Shown here: positions 50,778 through 64,000 of the stretch, in pieces
How positions within the stretch are numbered: position 1 is the stretch's first letter
Layout of the letters: each line of letters starts with the position of its first letter
Assembly: GCA_902510815.1 (NCBI GenBank)
Contig: CABXDI010000003.1
Location: 1-64,000 of the forward strand
DNA length: 64,000 nucleotides
Origin: an uncultured Verrucomicrobiota bacterium
GTDB taxonomy: Bacteria > Verrucomicrobiota > Verrucomicrobiia > Verrucomicrobiales > DEV007
Reading direction: 5' to 3'
Position numbers and translations under genes: made by a program
The notes under the pieces: model-generated
Database searches by the model: none
Seen by the model: only the letters and a program-made list of their open reading frames with translations
What the model was told of the DNA's origin: nothing

Positions 50778-50894
50778 AACTGGCAACGACCTACTCTCAC
50801 GTAGCCTTTCGCTACACTACCATCGGCGCTGCAATGTTTCACTTCCGTGTTCGGGATGGGAACGGGTGGTTCCATTACGCTATGGTCACCAGAA
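50778..50894 (-). rRNA. rrf: 5S rRNA
   Basis: ggcaacgacctactctcac...tggtcaccag; position after 23S. Confidence 0.92.
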
Positions 50895-51125
50895 TCCACA
50901 ATTCAAAATAACCTTAAATTTTAGTTAGTTGAATGGTGACCTCTAGTAACCAGAAATTTAGTTCTGGCACTTATCAAAGAGATTAAATTGTCAAAGATCA
51001 ATCAGCGGGATTAGTAATCCAATTCGCTGACATCTGTATACTGGTAGAATTTTCCGAAAGTTTATATCCAAAACCCTTTGCCAAACGGCACGGGTCAATT
51101 CACAAATTTGTGAAAACGGAGGATA

Positions 51126-53962
<2,837 letters not shown>

Positions 53963-54179
53963 CTCGATCCGATTGTCAGTTCTGTTCAAAGAACAAAACC
54001 GACGAAACTGATCTCGAAGCCGTTTTCACTAAAGTTTTGCAAGATTGAACCCGGCCAAGTTCGGCCAGAGCTCTATCAATAAAATTGCAGATTGTTCTAC
54101 CCAGTATACAGATATCAAAGAACAGGAAAACCCATAAAGAAAAAAGACCAACGACGCGCTAAACTTGGTTAGATAATGG

Positions 54180-54253
54180 TGGGTCTGACAGGACTCGAAC
54201 CTGTGACCCCCGCCTTATCAAGGCGGTGCTCTAACCAGCTGAGCTACAGACCC
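54180..54253 (-). tRNA. tRNA-Ile(GAT)
   Basis: GGGTCTGTAGCTCAGCTGGTTAGAGC...CCTTGATAAGG...GGTTCGAGTCC; rRNA spacer. Confidence 0.96.
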
Positions 54254-54293
54254 CGCTAAATTTAAGGGCAATGTGGCCCACCAAAAAATATGG

Positions 54294-54366
54294 TGGAGGC
54301 ATGCGGATTCGAACCGCAGACCCTCTGCTTGCAAAGCAGATGCTCTACCAACTGAGCTATGCCCCC
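54294..54366 (-). tRNA. tRNA-Ala(TGC)
   Basis: GGGGGCATAGCTCAGTTGGTAGAGCATCTGCTTTGCAAGCAG; rRNA spacer. Confidence 0.96.
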
Positions 54367-54696
54367 GTTAAATTTTTGTCAGGAATAAACCTGAAACACG
54401 GGAAGTTGGGAGAAAAATGAAAAAACTAATTAGTACGTTGCGAACTTCATTAAAGTAATTGTGATACGATTGTGGTTAGAATTAACTAACCTATTCAAGC
54501 TTTGAGCTCGAGGTCACTGAGGCTTTCACCTTCAGTAATCACCTTTGCGTATGATTTCATATTGAAACCAAGACCCTTAATGGGTGCTTTAGGTATCGAC
54601 CTGTTCGCTTTTACATTCTTTTCAAATTGTGTGTCTAATAAAATTAGACGAAAAAAAGTGATTCGTTGTGAGTTAGAATCGGCGAATTGCTCCTTA

Positions 54697-56248
<1,552 letters not shown>

Positions 56249-56665
56249 GAAAGTATGTAGTCTAGTTGGAAAACCAACTTCGACAAATATTCTGACGGGA
56301 ATCGGGGTGCCTACTTTCAAGCACCCCGTTTACCGCGCACCACATCGCTTTAAACGAGCGGTACGCAACGTACAAATTAGCTTTTTCAATTTTCTTTCAA
56401 TCTTACTCCAGTCCGAAAACTAAAGTTTGATTGAATCTGTTTTCTCAAAGATCAACAACTTCCCTTAAAACAATAAAAACTGATGCACCATTTGATGACA
56501 TCTGCCCTTGAGGTTTTCAGGGATCCCTAACTTCTTCCGGTCAGGGGGGCGGGAATTATAGACGACACCCGATGATCGTCAAACTATTTTCTGCTGAATT
56601 TAAGTGTTTTTGACGTTTTTTTTACCTGAAGTCGTAATTTTTAATGTATTTATCTGTATAATGCG

Positions 56666-58126
56666 TTAATCATCAATAACGTCTGGCCAATTAGTGTGGA
56701 AAAATTCTCCTCTAGGCTTATCCACTCTTTCATAGGTATGAGCACCAAAAAAATCTCTCTGTGCCTGCAAAAGATTCGCTGGAAGTCTTTCTGAACGATA
56801 ACTATCATAATATCCCAAAGAAGCACTAAATGCGGGGACAGGAATACCTGAATTTAAAGCCAAATTTACAATTTCACGCCAACTTGACTGACTTTGCTCC
56901 AATATTTGATTAAAATAGCTATCAAGCATGAGATTCTCCAAATTTGGATTACGATCATAGGCTTCGGTTATACGGTTAAGAAATCTAGCTCTAATGATAC
57001 ATCCGCCTCTCCAAATCTTAGCTATTTCTCCAAGGTTAAGGTTCCAAGAATGATTTTCTCCCACTTTTTTCATTAAATCCAATCCCTGAGCATAAGAAAT
57101 GATTTTTGATGCATGTAAAGCATCTTTGACTTTTCTTATCAATTCATCCTTTGGTAACATATGGTCATTAAAGGAATTCTGGTTGGGCCCACTTAATTGA
57201 GAGGAAGCACTTATTCTCTGATCCTTCATCGAAGAAAGTATCCTAGCTTCAACAGCTGCATTGATAGTTGAAATGACAACACCATTTTCGGCAGCACTCA
57301 TAACTGTCCACCTCCCGGTTCCTTTTTGACCTGCTCTATCAAGAATCATATCAACAACCGCTTGGTTACTTTGATGATCTTTTTCTTCAAAAATTTTACT
57401 AGTAATTTGAATCAAATAACTTTCCAAGTCGCCATCGTTCCATTCAGAAAAAACTTTAGCGAGTTCATCAGACGTAAATCCTACCGCTTTAAATATATTA
57501 TACGCCTCACAAATTAACTGCATATCTCCGTATTCAATACCATTGTGAACCATTTTTACATAATGACCTGCCCCCCCTGGACCGAGTAAAGTCACACAAG
57601 GCTCACCATCAACCTTTGCTGAAATAGATTCAAAAACTGGCCTTATTATCTCCCAACTTTCTGTTGGCCCTCCAGGCATTATAGCTGGTCCTTTTAATGC
57701 TCCTTCTTCTCCTCCAGAAACTCCCGTTCCAATAAATAACAGCCCTTTTTCCAAAAGATCTTTAGAACGACGTTCGCTATGAATATAATAAGAATTACCA
57801 CCATCAATAATTAAATCCCCCTCTTCTAATAATGGGATGAGCTGTTCGATAACTTTATCTACCGCATCTCTATCATTAATGTCGTTAGCAGCCGTAGACT
57901 TTACTAAAAGCATAATTTTTCTAGGCCTTGAAAGACTTGATACAAACTCTTGAAGGTCTTCAAATCCTTCAATATTAGTATCCTTAGCAGGACCATCCAG
58001 AAATCCCTTCATTGTTTCAACAGTTCGATTATAAACGGATGCTTTAAATCCCCTGCTAGCGACATTAAGGACTAAATTCTGTCCCATTACTGCCAGACCA
58101 ATTAAACCAAAGTCATTTTTACTCAT
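56666..58126 (-). CDS. gnd: 6-phosphogluconate dehydrogenase, decarboxylating
   Basis: GLIGLAVMGQNLVLN, DGGNSYY, GTGVSGGEEGALKGPAIMPGG. Confidence 0.96.
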   Translation of the reverse strand: MSKNDFGLIGLAVMGQNLVLNVASRGFKASVYNRTVETMKGFLDGPAKDTNIEGFEDLQEFVSSLSRPRKIMLLVKSTAANDINDRDAVDKVIEQLIPLLEEGDLIIDGGNSYYIHSERRSKDLLEKGLLFIGTGVSGGEEGALKGPAIMPGGPTESWEIIRPVFESISAKVDGEPCVTLLGPGGAGHYVKMVHNGIEYGDMQLICEAYNIFKAVGFTSDELAKVFSEWNDGDLESYLIQITSKIFEEKDHQSNQAVVDMILDRAGQKGTGRWTVMSAAENGVVISTINAAVEARILSSMKDQRISASSQLSGPNQNSFNDHMLPKDELIRKVKDALHASKIISYAQGLDLMKKVGENHSWNLNLGEIAKIWRGGCIIRARFLNRITEAYDRNPNLENLMLDSYFNQILEQSQSSWREIVNLALNSGIPVPAFSASLGYYDSYRSERLPANLLQAQRDFFGAHTYERVDKPRGEFFHTNWPDVIDD

Positions 58127-58213
58127 TTTTTTCCTTGCTCGTGTTACTAAAGTTGCGAGTAATGTAATACTCGTCTCAATTCAAAATGCGAACAAGCAAT
58201 AGCGCAACTAACA

Positions 58214-58591
58214 ATGCAAAATCTTGATCTAATTTTATCTAATAAAGCCTTAGATAATGCCGATCCTGAGTGGAGTCCTCAATATGGGGCAGTCCTAATT
58301 TTCTGGGGCGTCGTAAGAAAAATCGAAAAAGGCGAAGAAATTAAGGGCATTGAGTATAGCGCTTATGAAAAATTAGCTTACAGCATTACCCAAAACTTGT
58401 CAGTGGAAGCCATGGAAAAATATGGGGATCATAATGCTAAAATTATTCACCGATTAGGCTTCGTGGCAGTATCTGAGCCTTCACTGGTCCTCAGAATATC
58501 AAGTCCGCACAGTAAAAGTGCCTATCAATTATCTGAGTGGTATTTGAATAAAATAAAAAACACTCTCCCAATCTGGAAAAAATTTGTCTAA
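58214..58591 (+). CDS. moaE: Molybdopterin synthase catalytic subunit-like (MoaE family)
   Basis: GVVRKIEKGEEIKGIEYSAYEKLA; IHRLGFVAVSEPSLVL; IKNTLPIWKK. Confidence 0.78.
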   Translation: MQNLDLILSNKALDNADPEWSPQYGAVLIFWGVVRKIEKGEEIKGIEYSAYEKLAYSITQNLSVEAMEKYGDHNAKIIHRLGFVAVSEPSLVLRISSPHSKSAYQLSEWYLNKIKNTLPIWKKFV

Positions 58592-58606
58592 TTTATATTA
58601 CAGTAA

Positions 58607-59197
58607 ATGAATTTACCGAATCAGCTAACAACGGGAAGACTATTTATAACAGGACTATTTGTTGCCGTAATGTCGATTCCAGATAAGAGCTTAGAGGCTA
58701 TTAATTTATTAGATTGTCGAATTACAATTGCAACAATACTTTTTCTGTTGGCTTCCATCACCGACTTTCTGGATGGTTACATTGCAAGAAAGTTGAACTT
58801 AGTTACTGACTTTGGGGCGTTAATGGATCCATTAGTTGATAAAATTCTTACTAGTTCGGTGTTTATAATTCTTTCAAAAGAAAACGTATTCCCGGCATGG
58901 ATAACTATTACCATTATAGGAAGAGAATTTTTAGTCACTGGACTTAGATTGCTTGCATCAAATCAAGGAAGCGTTCTATCAGCCGACTCTTTAGGAAAAT
59001 GGAAAACTACCTCTCAAATCATAGCCGCCACATATTTCTTGATTATTTTAGGAACTAAAGAAACGGCTCTCAAAAAATTTGAATTCATCAATCATCCATT
59101 GATTGGCAATTCTCTCATTTTTATATGCATTACGATAACAATTGTATCAGGCGCTTCTTACCTAGTAAGAAACATTGATCTGGTGAAATCCGGATAA
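58607..59197 (+). CDS. pgsA: CDP-diacylglycerol--glycerol-3-phosphate 3-phosphatidyltransferase
   Basis: NLPNQLTTGRL; DFLDGYIARKLNLVTDFGALMDPLVDK. Confidence 0.94.
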   Translation: MNLPNQLTTGRLFITGLFVAVMSIPDKSLEAINLLDCRITIATILFLLASITDFLDGYIARKLNLVTDFGALMDPLVDKILTSSVFIILSKENVFPAWITITIIGREFLVTGLRLLASNQGSVLSADSLGKWKTTSQIIAATYFLIILGTKETALKKFEFINHPLIGNSLIFICITITIVSGASYLVRNIDLVKSG

Positions 59198-59206
59198 TGA
59201 TTTTCC

Positions 59207-59800
59207 TTAACCGCCAAATAGCCCTCTAGAGGGAACATTTATAATATCATTAGGCTCTAATTTAATATTAGCCTTGCTTGTTGTTCTTGATAGGTCGTGA
59301 ATAGTAGCTTTACCCTTTCTGCTTAGCTTCACTTTCTTGGGGTTAGCAAAATCAGAAAAACCACCACACTGTGCTATTGCTTCGAGAAGAGTAAGACCCG
59401 GCGTATAACTTACTCCGCGACGAGTATTAACTTCTCCCAAAACACTCACATAACGCTGTATTGAACCTGCTTCTCCAAGTGTGATTACAACGTTTGGCTT
59501 AGTAAATATTTGTGCATTGATGTACGCTTTTTCAACACTCCTCATTAATTGTGATGGCTTTAGCCCTTCAGCTTTCATTTCTTCTAAATAAAGAAGCTTA
59601 ATGGTTCCTCCGTCACTAATCGTATATGTCTGACTGATCGAGGTTTGATCATCTGCTGGTACACCTGTAAGCCTTAACCCAAAAGATTGACCTTTTTGTA
59701 GAATGGGTTCTTGCCCAAAAACCGGCCAAGCAAAAATTAATGAAAAAACAAAAAATGTAAGTAAGCTTTTTTTACTATTAGATAAATTGATCATTTTCAT
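59207..59800 (-). CDS. Polysaccharide export protein (Wza/OPX family)
   Basis: SBBP domain VSVLGEVNTRRGVSYTPGLTLLEAIAQCGGFSDFANPKKVKLSR. Confidence 0.88.
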   Translation of the reverse strand: MKMINLSNSKKSLLTFFVFSLIFAWPVFGQEPILQKGQSFGLRLTGVPADDQTSISQTYTISDGGTIKLLYLEEMKAEGLKPSQLMRSVEKAYINAQIFTKPNVVITLGEAGSIQRYVSVLGEVNTRRGVSYTPGLTLLEAIAQCGGFSDFANPKKVKLSRKGKATIHDLSRTTSKANIKLEPNDIINVPSRGLFGG

Positions 59801-59816
59801 TATTTGGTTAGTTAAT

Positions 59817-62033
59817 TCAAAACTTGTCTTCAGCTGTTAAATTATCCCTATCATTTGAAGCAACCTTGCCTCCAGATTTAAATAAATCATCAGAATTAGA
59901 ATTCATATTTGGATCCAAATTCCTAGGAGCATAATAAGTGTAGTAACTTGTATAATATTGATACTGATTATCAGACCTTACATCAACATTGTTTAAAACT
60001 ACACCCAAAGCTGTTCCTCCAACATTTTGTATTGCCTGTTTTACCCGCACTAGCATTCCTCTTGGCAGCTTTCTATGTTGAATAACAATAATCGTTAAAT
60101 CAACCTCAGATGAAAGCACTGACGCATCACTAACTCCAAGTATCGGTGGAGAATCAATAAAAACTAAATCAAAACGACTCTTAACATCCGCTATAAGTTC
60201 AGACATTCTTCTCGAATTCAATATACCAGCAGCGTCAGCTGGGAGAATTCCAGAAGGCATAAAATAAAGATTCTCATAGGCTGTCTGTAATATGACATCC
60301 TCTAATTGAAGATCAGTTGTTAGGTAGTTAGTTAATCCAACGGAATTGTTAATATTAAAAAATGTGTGTAGCTGCGGCCTTCTTAAATCACCATCAATCA
60401 TTAGTGTGTTGTATCCACCCTGGGCACATACATAGGCTAAATTTACAAGAGTAGTTGATTTACCTTCTCCTGCTCCCCCACTGACTAGAGTAATAGAATT
60501 TGCATCAGCATTTTTCCTATTAAACTCAATATTAGTTCTTAAAATTCGATAAGCTTCAGCATCAGGACTAAGGCCACTCTGCTTGTGTATGACTCCAACA
60601 TCCTTAGGTATGACTGCTAATACTGGGAGATCCAAATAATACTCAACCTCGTCTAGGCTTTTTACAGAGGTATCAAGGTATTCAAGAAAAAATGCCATAC
60701 CTATTCCAAAGATAAGACCTACAGCCGCACCAAGAACTAAGTGTAGTTTGATATTGGGTCTTGCGGGTTTATCGACGTCTGATGGTTCCGCTTTTTCGTG
60801 AATAACTAATGGTGTCCGCTGACCTTCTTTATCAATTGTTTCCTTGGCTAATTGAGACTGCATCCCATTGAGCATCTCCTTTGATAATTCATATTCTTTT
60901 TTAGCCTCAATGTATCTAACATTTTGTTTACGTTCTTGTAGGGACATTTTCTCAGTCCTCTCTTTGCTTTCCCTAGAATTTTCGAATTGCTGTTCAGCCA
61001 TAGCAAGCTGAGTACTGAGTGCTTTTTTATGAGTTTCAACTGCTCCTAATAATTGTTTCATTCTCAAATCTAATTGCGAATCGATATTTAAAATCTTTGG
61101 GTGTTTGATTCCTACCCCGCTATCTACGAGCGCCGCTCGGTTCAACTCAAGCGACTGATATTCACCCCATCCACTTGTCAGAGTTTCATTTTTGACACCT
61201 AAATCCACAGCAGATTTAATGAGCTCTTGACCCTCAAGTGTCGTCAAAGATTTAATTGTAGACCTAAGATTTTGAATTGCTTCCTCAGCTGCAAATTCTC
61301 TCTGTTTTGCAGCCAGCACTAATGATGCAGTTCCTGTATTTGGTTGGCTGCCTCTAAGCCAAACCGGCTCACCTAAGCTTAAGTCAACTATATTAAGCTC
61401 CTCCATGAGCTCGATCATATTATTACGAGCAGCCTCCAGCCTTCCCTCTTGCTTTTTTATTTGGGCATCTAAAAGCGTAAGAGCTTTTGTTGCCCTATTT
61501 TTTTCTTCTTCCTGCCTTCGAATGTTATAAGCATCTGCAACAGCATTAGCAATATCAGCAGCTAATGCTGGGTCAGTATCATAAACTTCGATATCAATCA
61601 GATCAGTGCCCCTAACATCTTGTGTCTCTACTTTCTTCTTTAGCTTTCGATAAGCATCTTCATCACTATTATATCCCCATGCCTTTTTTAGGTTTAGAGG
61701 GTTACCTGCAGAATCTTTCCCCTTTGTTATGACTTGTTTCAAAGTTTCTCTACTTTGAATAATTTCAAATTGAGTCTGCATGAATGTCATATAGGGCAGC
61801 TGTTCTGAACCTAAATTACCAACTGATCCAGTTTCCCGAAACACCTCGATATCTCTTGCTACCCTTTGGACTTGAATCTGGACCCTCCCTAAATATTCAG
61901 AGGGTCTAAGATAAGCGATAACCAATGCGGTCATAAAGACCAAAGCAAAAGTTAGGAGAATCACCGAATAACGGTTCCTAGCAACCTGCCAATAATCAAG
62001 TGCATGGAGCTTAGTCTCGCTCTGTTTGGCCAT
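59817..62033 (-). CDS. Polysaccharide co-polymerase / BY-kinase (Wzc-like)
   Basis: Wzz domain, GGAGEGKSTTLVNLA, LMIDGDLRRPQLH, Tyr-rich QYQYYTSYYTYYAP tail. Confidence 0.94.
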   Translation of the reverse strand: MAKQSETKLHALDYWQVARNRYSVILLTFALVFMTALVIAYLRPSEYLGRVQIQVQRVARDIEVFRETGSVGNLGSEQLPYMTFMQTQFEIIQSRETLKQVITKGKDSAGNPLNLKKAWGYNSDEDAYRKLKKKVETQDVRGTDLIDIEVYDTDPALAADIANAVADAYNIRRQEEEKNRATKALTLLDAQIKKQEGRLEAARNNMIELMEELNIVDLSLGEPVWLRGSQPNTGTASLVLAAKQREFAAEEAIQNLRSTIKSLTTLEGQELIKSAVDLGVKNETLTSGWGEYQSLELNRAALVDSGVGIKHPKILNIDSQLDLRMKQLLGAVETHKKALSTQLAMAEQQFENSRESKERTEKMSLQERKQNVRYIEAKKEYELSKEMLNGMQSQLAKETIDKEGQRTPLVIHEKAEPSDVDKPARPNIKLHLVLGAAVGLIFGIGMAFFLEYLDTSVKSLDEVEYYLDLPVLAVIPKDVGVIHKQSGLSPDAEAYRILRTNIEFNRKNADANSITLVSGGAGEGKSTTLVNLAYVCAQGGYNTLMIDGDLRRPQLHTFFNINNSVGLTNYLTTDLQLEDVILQTAYENLYFMPSGILPADAAGILNSRRMSELIADVKSRFDLVFIDSPPILGVSDASVLSSEVDLTIIVIQHRKLPRGMLVRVKQAIQNVGGTALGVVLNNVDVRSDNQYQYYTSYYTYYAPRNLDPNMNSNSDDLFKSGGKVASNDRDNLTAEDKF

Positions 62034-62123
62034 ATTAGTATTTTTATATAATTGAGGTGAATCTAGAATGAATTTGGAATTAGTAAAATAAGATCATTCT
62101 TCAAATTTCTCAACGATTAATAA

Positions 62124-62162
62124 AAAATCCCCCATCTGAAAACAGAAAGGGGATTGAAATTA
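62124..62162 (-). terminator. Hairpin terminator downstream of the beta-barrel gene
   Basis: AATCCCC-cca-TCTG-aaaa-CAGA-aa-GGGGATT nested hairpin. Confidence 0.65.
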
Positions 62163-62182
62163 TTTTTTATATTGAAAAGAAC

Positions 62183-63385
62183 TTAGAATGTAACACTTAA
62201 TCCAGCCCATAGACGGTGCCTATCAAACTCACGAAATGCACTGTCAGAAGCATGATGAGTAATTGTATAACCTAGATTAACATCTGTATTAGACATAACT
62301 CTATAATTCAAACCAAGATTTAAGCTAACCCCATATTCAGTTAGCTCTGAAAGAACACCACGATCATAATCACTACTATGGTAGCTGAGGCCGGCTTTTC
62401 CTCGAAGATCATCCGAGAATGAATGATTTGCATTTAGTGCTGTTCTGAAAGTAGATCTTGAATTCGACAAGTGATAAAACACTTCAGAGTCTTCATAACC
62501 GTAACGAGTAAACCAAACAAGATTAGTACGATCGCTCAATTCATACCTTAAAGATGCCTCGGCATATGGATTCCAACCATCGTCATCATTACTATCATAG
62601 TCCCTATTCTCTCCACCTAATCTTAACGTACCACTGACGTTATCACTGAACTTATGATCAGCTCCAGCAAGAAGGTAATTGGCGTCATAATCAAGGTTTA
62701 CAACATCATAATCTGTATTTGCCCTTCTATACTCACCAACAAGTGAAGTTAAGCGATCAAGGACGTACCGTACTTCTTGTGAAAAAGTTTGAGAAAAACG
62801 ATCTTCGCCAACCGATTCAAGTTCACCCTCGTAGTCAATACCTGTAACAGAGTATCTAGTAACAGTGCTCAATCTTCTACTCCATGAACGTGACAACCAT
62901 GTGCTATTATAACCATAAGAGTATTGGTCAAGGCGCCTAGAAGCAGAAGCGCCAATTGCATCATCTGGCTCTATTTCATGACTCCAATAAGCGTTATTTC
63001 CGATAGTGATAGTTGGATTGACCTTGTGATGAATTTTAAGTCCCAATCTTCCAGTTTGGAAATTGTCATTTCCTTGAGCATCAGGTTGATCAAAGTAATA
63101 AAGTGTCGATAACCTCGCATTCAAATCTACGTGTGTTGTTCGTGATCCTCCAGCATAAGCTGCCCCAACGCCACCGCGTACGTATCCAGATTCTTCCTCA
63201 AAACCATCAGGTCTGTTACCTACGTTACTGTCAAATCCAACGTCACCGGTAATAGTGGCAGTAAATGGAAGTTGGGTTTCAAAATCTTCGAATGACCCAG
63301 ATTGGCCTACACTTAGAAGACCCTGGCCATTTACAAAAATGGTCATTGAAAGCAATGTTGTGATCAGGAAAGTCAGCTTTTTCAT
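62183..63385 (-). CDS. Outer-membrane beta-barrel protein of exopolysaccharide cluster
   Basis: Signal peptide; alternating hydrophobic strands; terminal aromatic LWAGLSVTF. Confidence 0.75.
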   Translation of the reverse strand: MKKLTFLITTLLSMTIFVNGQGLLSVGQSGSFEDFETQLPFTATITGDVGFDSNVGNRPDGFEEESGYVRGGVGAAYAGGSRTTHVDLNARLSTLYYFDQPDAQGNDNFQTGRLGLKIHHKVNPTITIGNNAYWSHEIEPDDAIGASASRRLDQYSYGYNSTWLSRSWSRRLSTVTRYSVTGIDYEGELESVGEDRFSQTFSQEVRYVLDRLTSLVGEYRRANTDYDVVNLDYDANYLLAGADHKFSDNVSGTLRLGGENRDYDSNDDDGWNPYAEASLRYELSDRTNLVWFTRYGYEDSEVFYHLSNSRSTFRTALNANHSFSDDLRGKAGLSYHSSDYDRGVLSELTEYGVSLNLGLNYRVMSNTDVNLGYTITHHASDSAFREFDRHRLWAGLSVTF

Positions 63386-63447
63386 TATTGATTAGGTCCG
63401 CTGATACGGGGTCTTTGAATTTAAAATATTAATAAAAGTCTTAGGAT

Positions 63448-64000
63448 TTAATTAGCGTCTGTAGGAGTTGTTGGTGTCTCAGTCAATTTTCCTAACAATC
63501 TATCAATTAACTCTTGTTGAGCAGCTAATTCCTCAGCAGTTAAAGGTCCAAAGAAACCAGATCCACCACCAGCTGATGCAACAGGCGCAATAAGATAAAC
63601 ACCGCTAACAACAACAGGCTCAGTACCGAAATCTGCTCCATCTCCTAAAACAGAGTCAATTGCTGCACTGATTGCTTTTGCTGACTTGGGCGCCGCAGAA
63701 ACAGCACATTCATGGATAGCCGCTGATTGAGTTGGAGCCGCTTTAACAGCTGCCTTAACAACGCTTGTTACGTCACCGCCTCCATCAATTGCCCCTTTGA
63801 CAATCGCACAAACACAATCATCATATTTTTTGACTAACTTTGCTACAACAGAGGAAGCGCTTGAAGGTTTAGCAGCAACACTTGTCTTCGCTTGATTGCC
63901 TATCTCTGAGCAAGCGTACTTAGTTTCAGCAAATGCACCAGCGATCCCAAAGCCAAAAGCTAGGATTAAAACCATAAATTGCTTAAATAAATTCTTTTTC
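63448..64000 (-). CDS. Secreted hypothetical protein, start beyond the window edge
   Basis: Frame remains open past 63975: KKNLFKQFMVLILAFGFGIAGAFA. Confidence 0.65.
   Translation of the reverse strand, partial: KKNLFKQFMVLILAFGFGIAGAFAETKYACSEIGNQAKTSVAAKPSSASSVVAKLVKKYDDCVCAIVKGAIDGGGDVTSVVKAAVKAAPTQSAAIHECAVSAAPKSAKAISAAIDSVLGDGADFGTEPVVVSGVYLIAPVASAGGGSGFFGPLTAEELAAQQELIDRLLGKLTETPTTPTDAN

Overview
AT-rich chromosomal window, probably from a marine PVC-group bacterium (likely Verrucomicrobiota). The lineage is inferred from DUF1549/DUF1553 + DUF1501 pairs, Tat-exported Gfo/Idh proteins, a sulfatase, DUF1080 and cohesin-like coiled-coil surface proteins. Most of the window is conserved chromosome: cysS, mcsA-mcsB-clpC, ilvE, rplU-rpmA, carB, folP-like, rpmB, lysA, bioB, trxB, a parE/gyrB-type topoisomerase subunit, a Deg/HtrA protease, gnd, moaE-like, pgsA, and a complete minus-strand rRNA operon (16S - tRNA-Ile(GAT) - tRNA-Ala(TGC) - 23S - 5S). 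An exopolysaccharide export cluster (beta-barrel, BY-kinase, Wza-like) runs off the right edge. The accessory part is the first ~6 kb: a broken and inverted cohesin-like gene next to an intact paralogue with near-identical internal repeats, a palindrome-rich non-coding region, an excisionase-like HTH gene plus a tyrosine recombinase that appears to lack catalytic Arg-I, tRNA-Ser(CGA), an orphan terminator suggesting a small RNA, and a DUF2256-like micro-ORF absent from the supplied ORF track. I found no CRISPR array and no clearly new multi-gene system. The better leads are the broken surface-protein locus with its recombinase neighbourhood, a stand-alone tandem AP2-like protein, a two-domain LOG protein, a secreted caspase-like candidate, and a tandem pair of small membrane proteins flanked by strong palindromes. 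All calls are by-eye pattern recognition; no searches were run.
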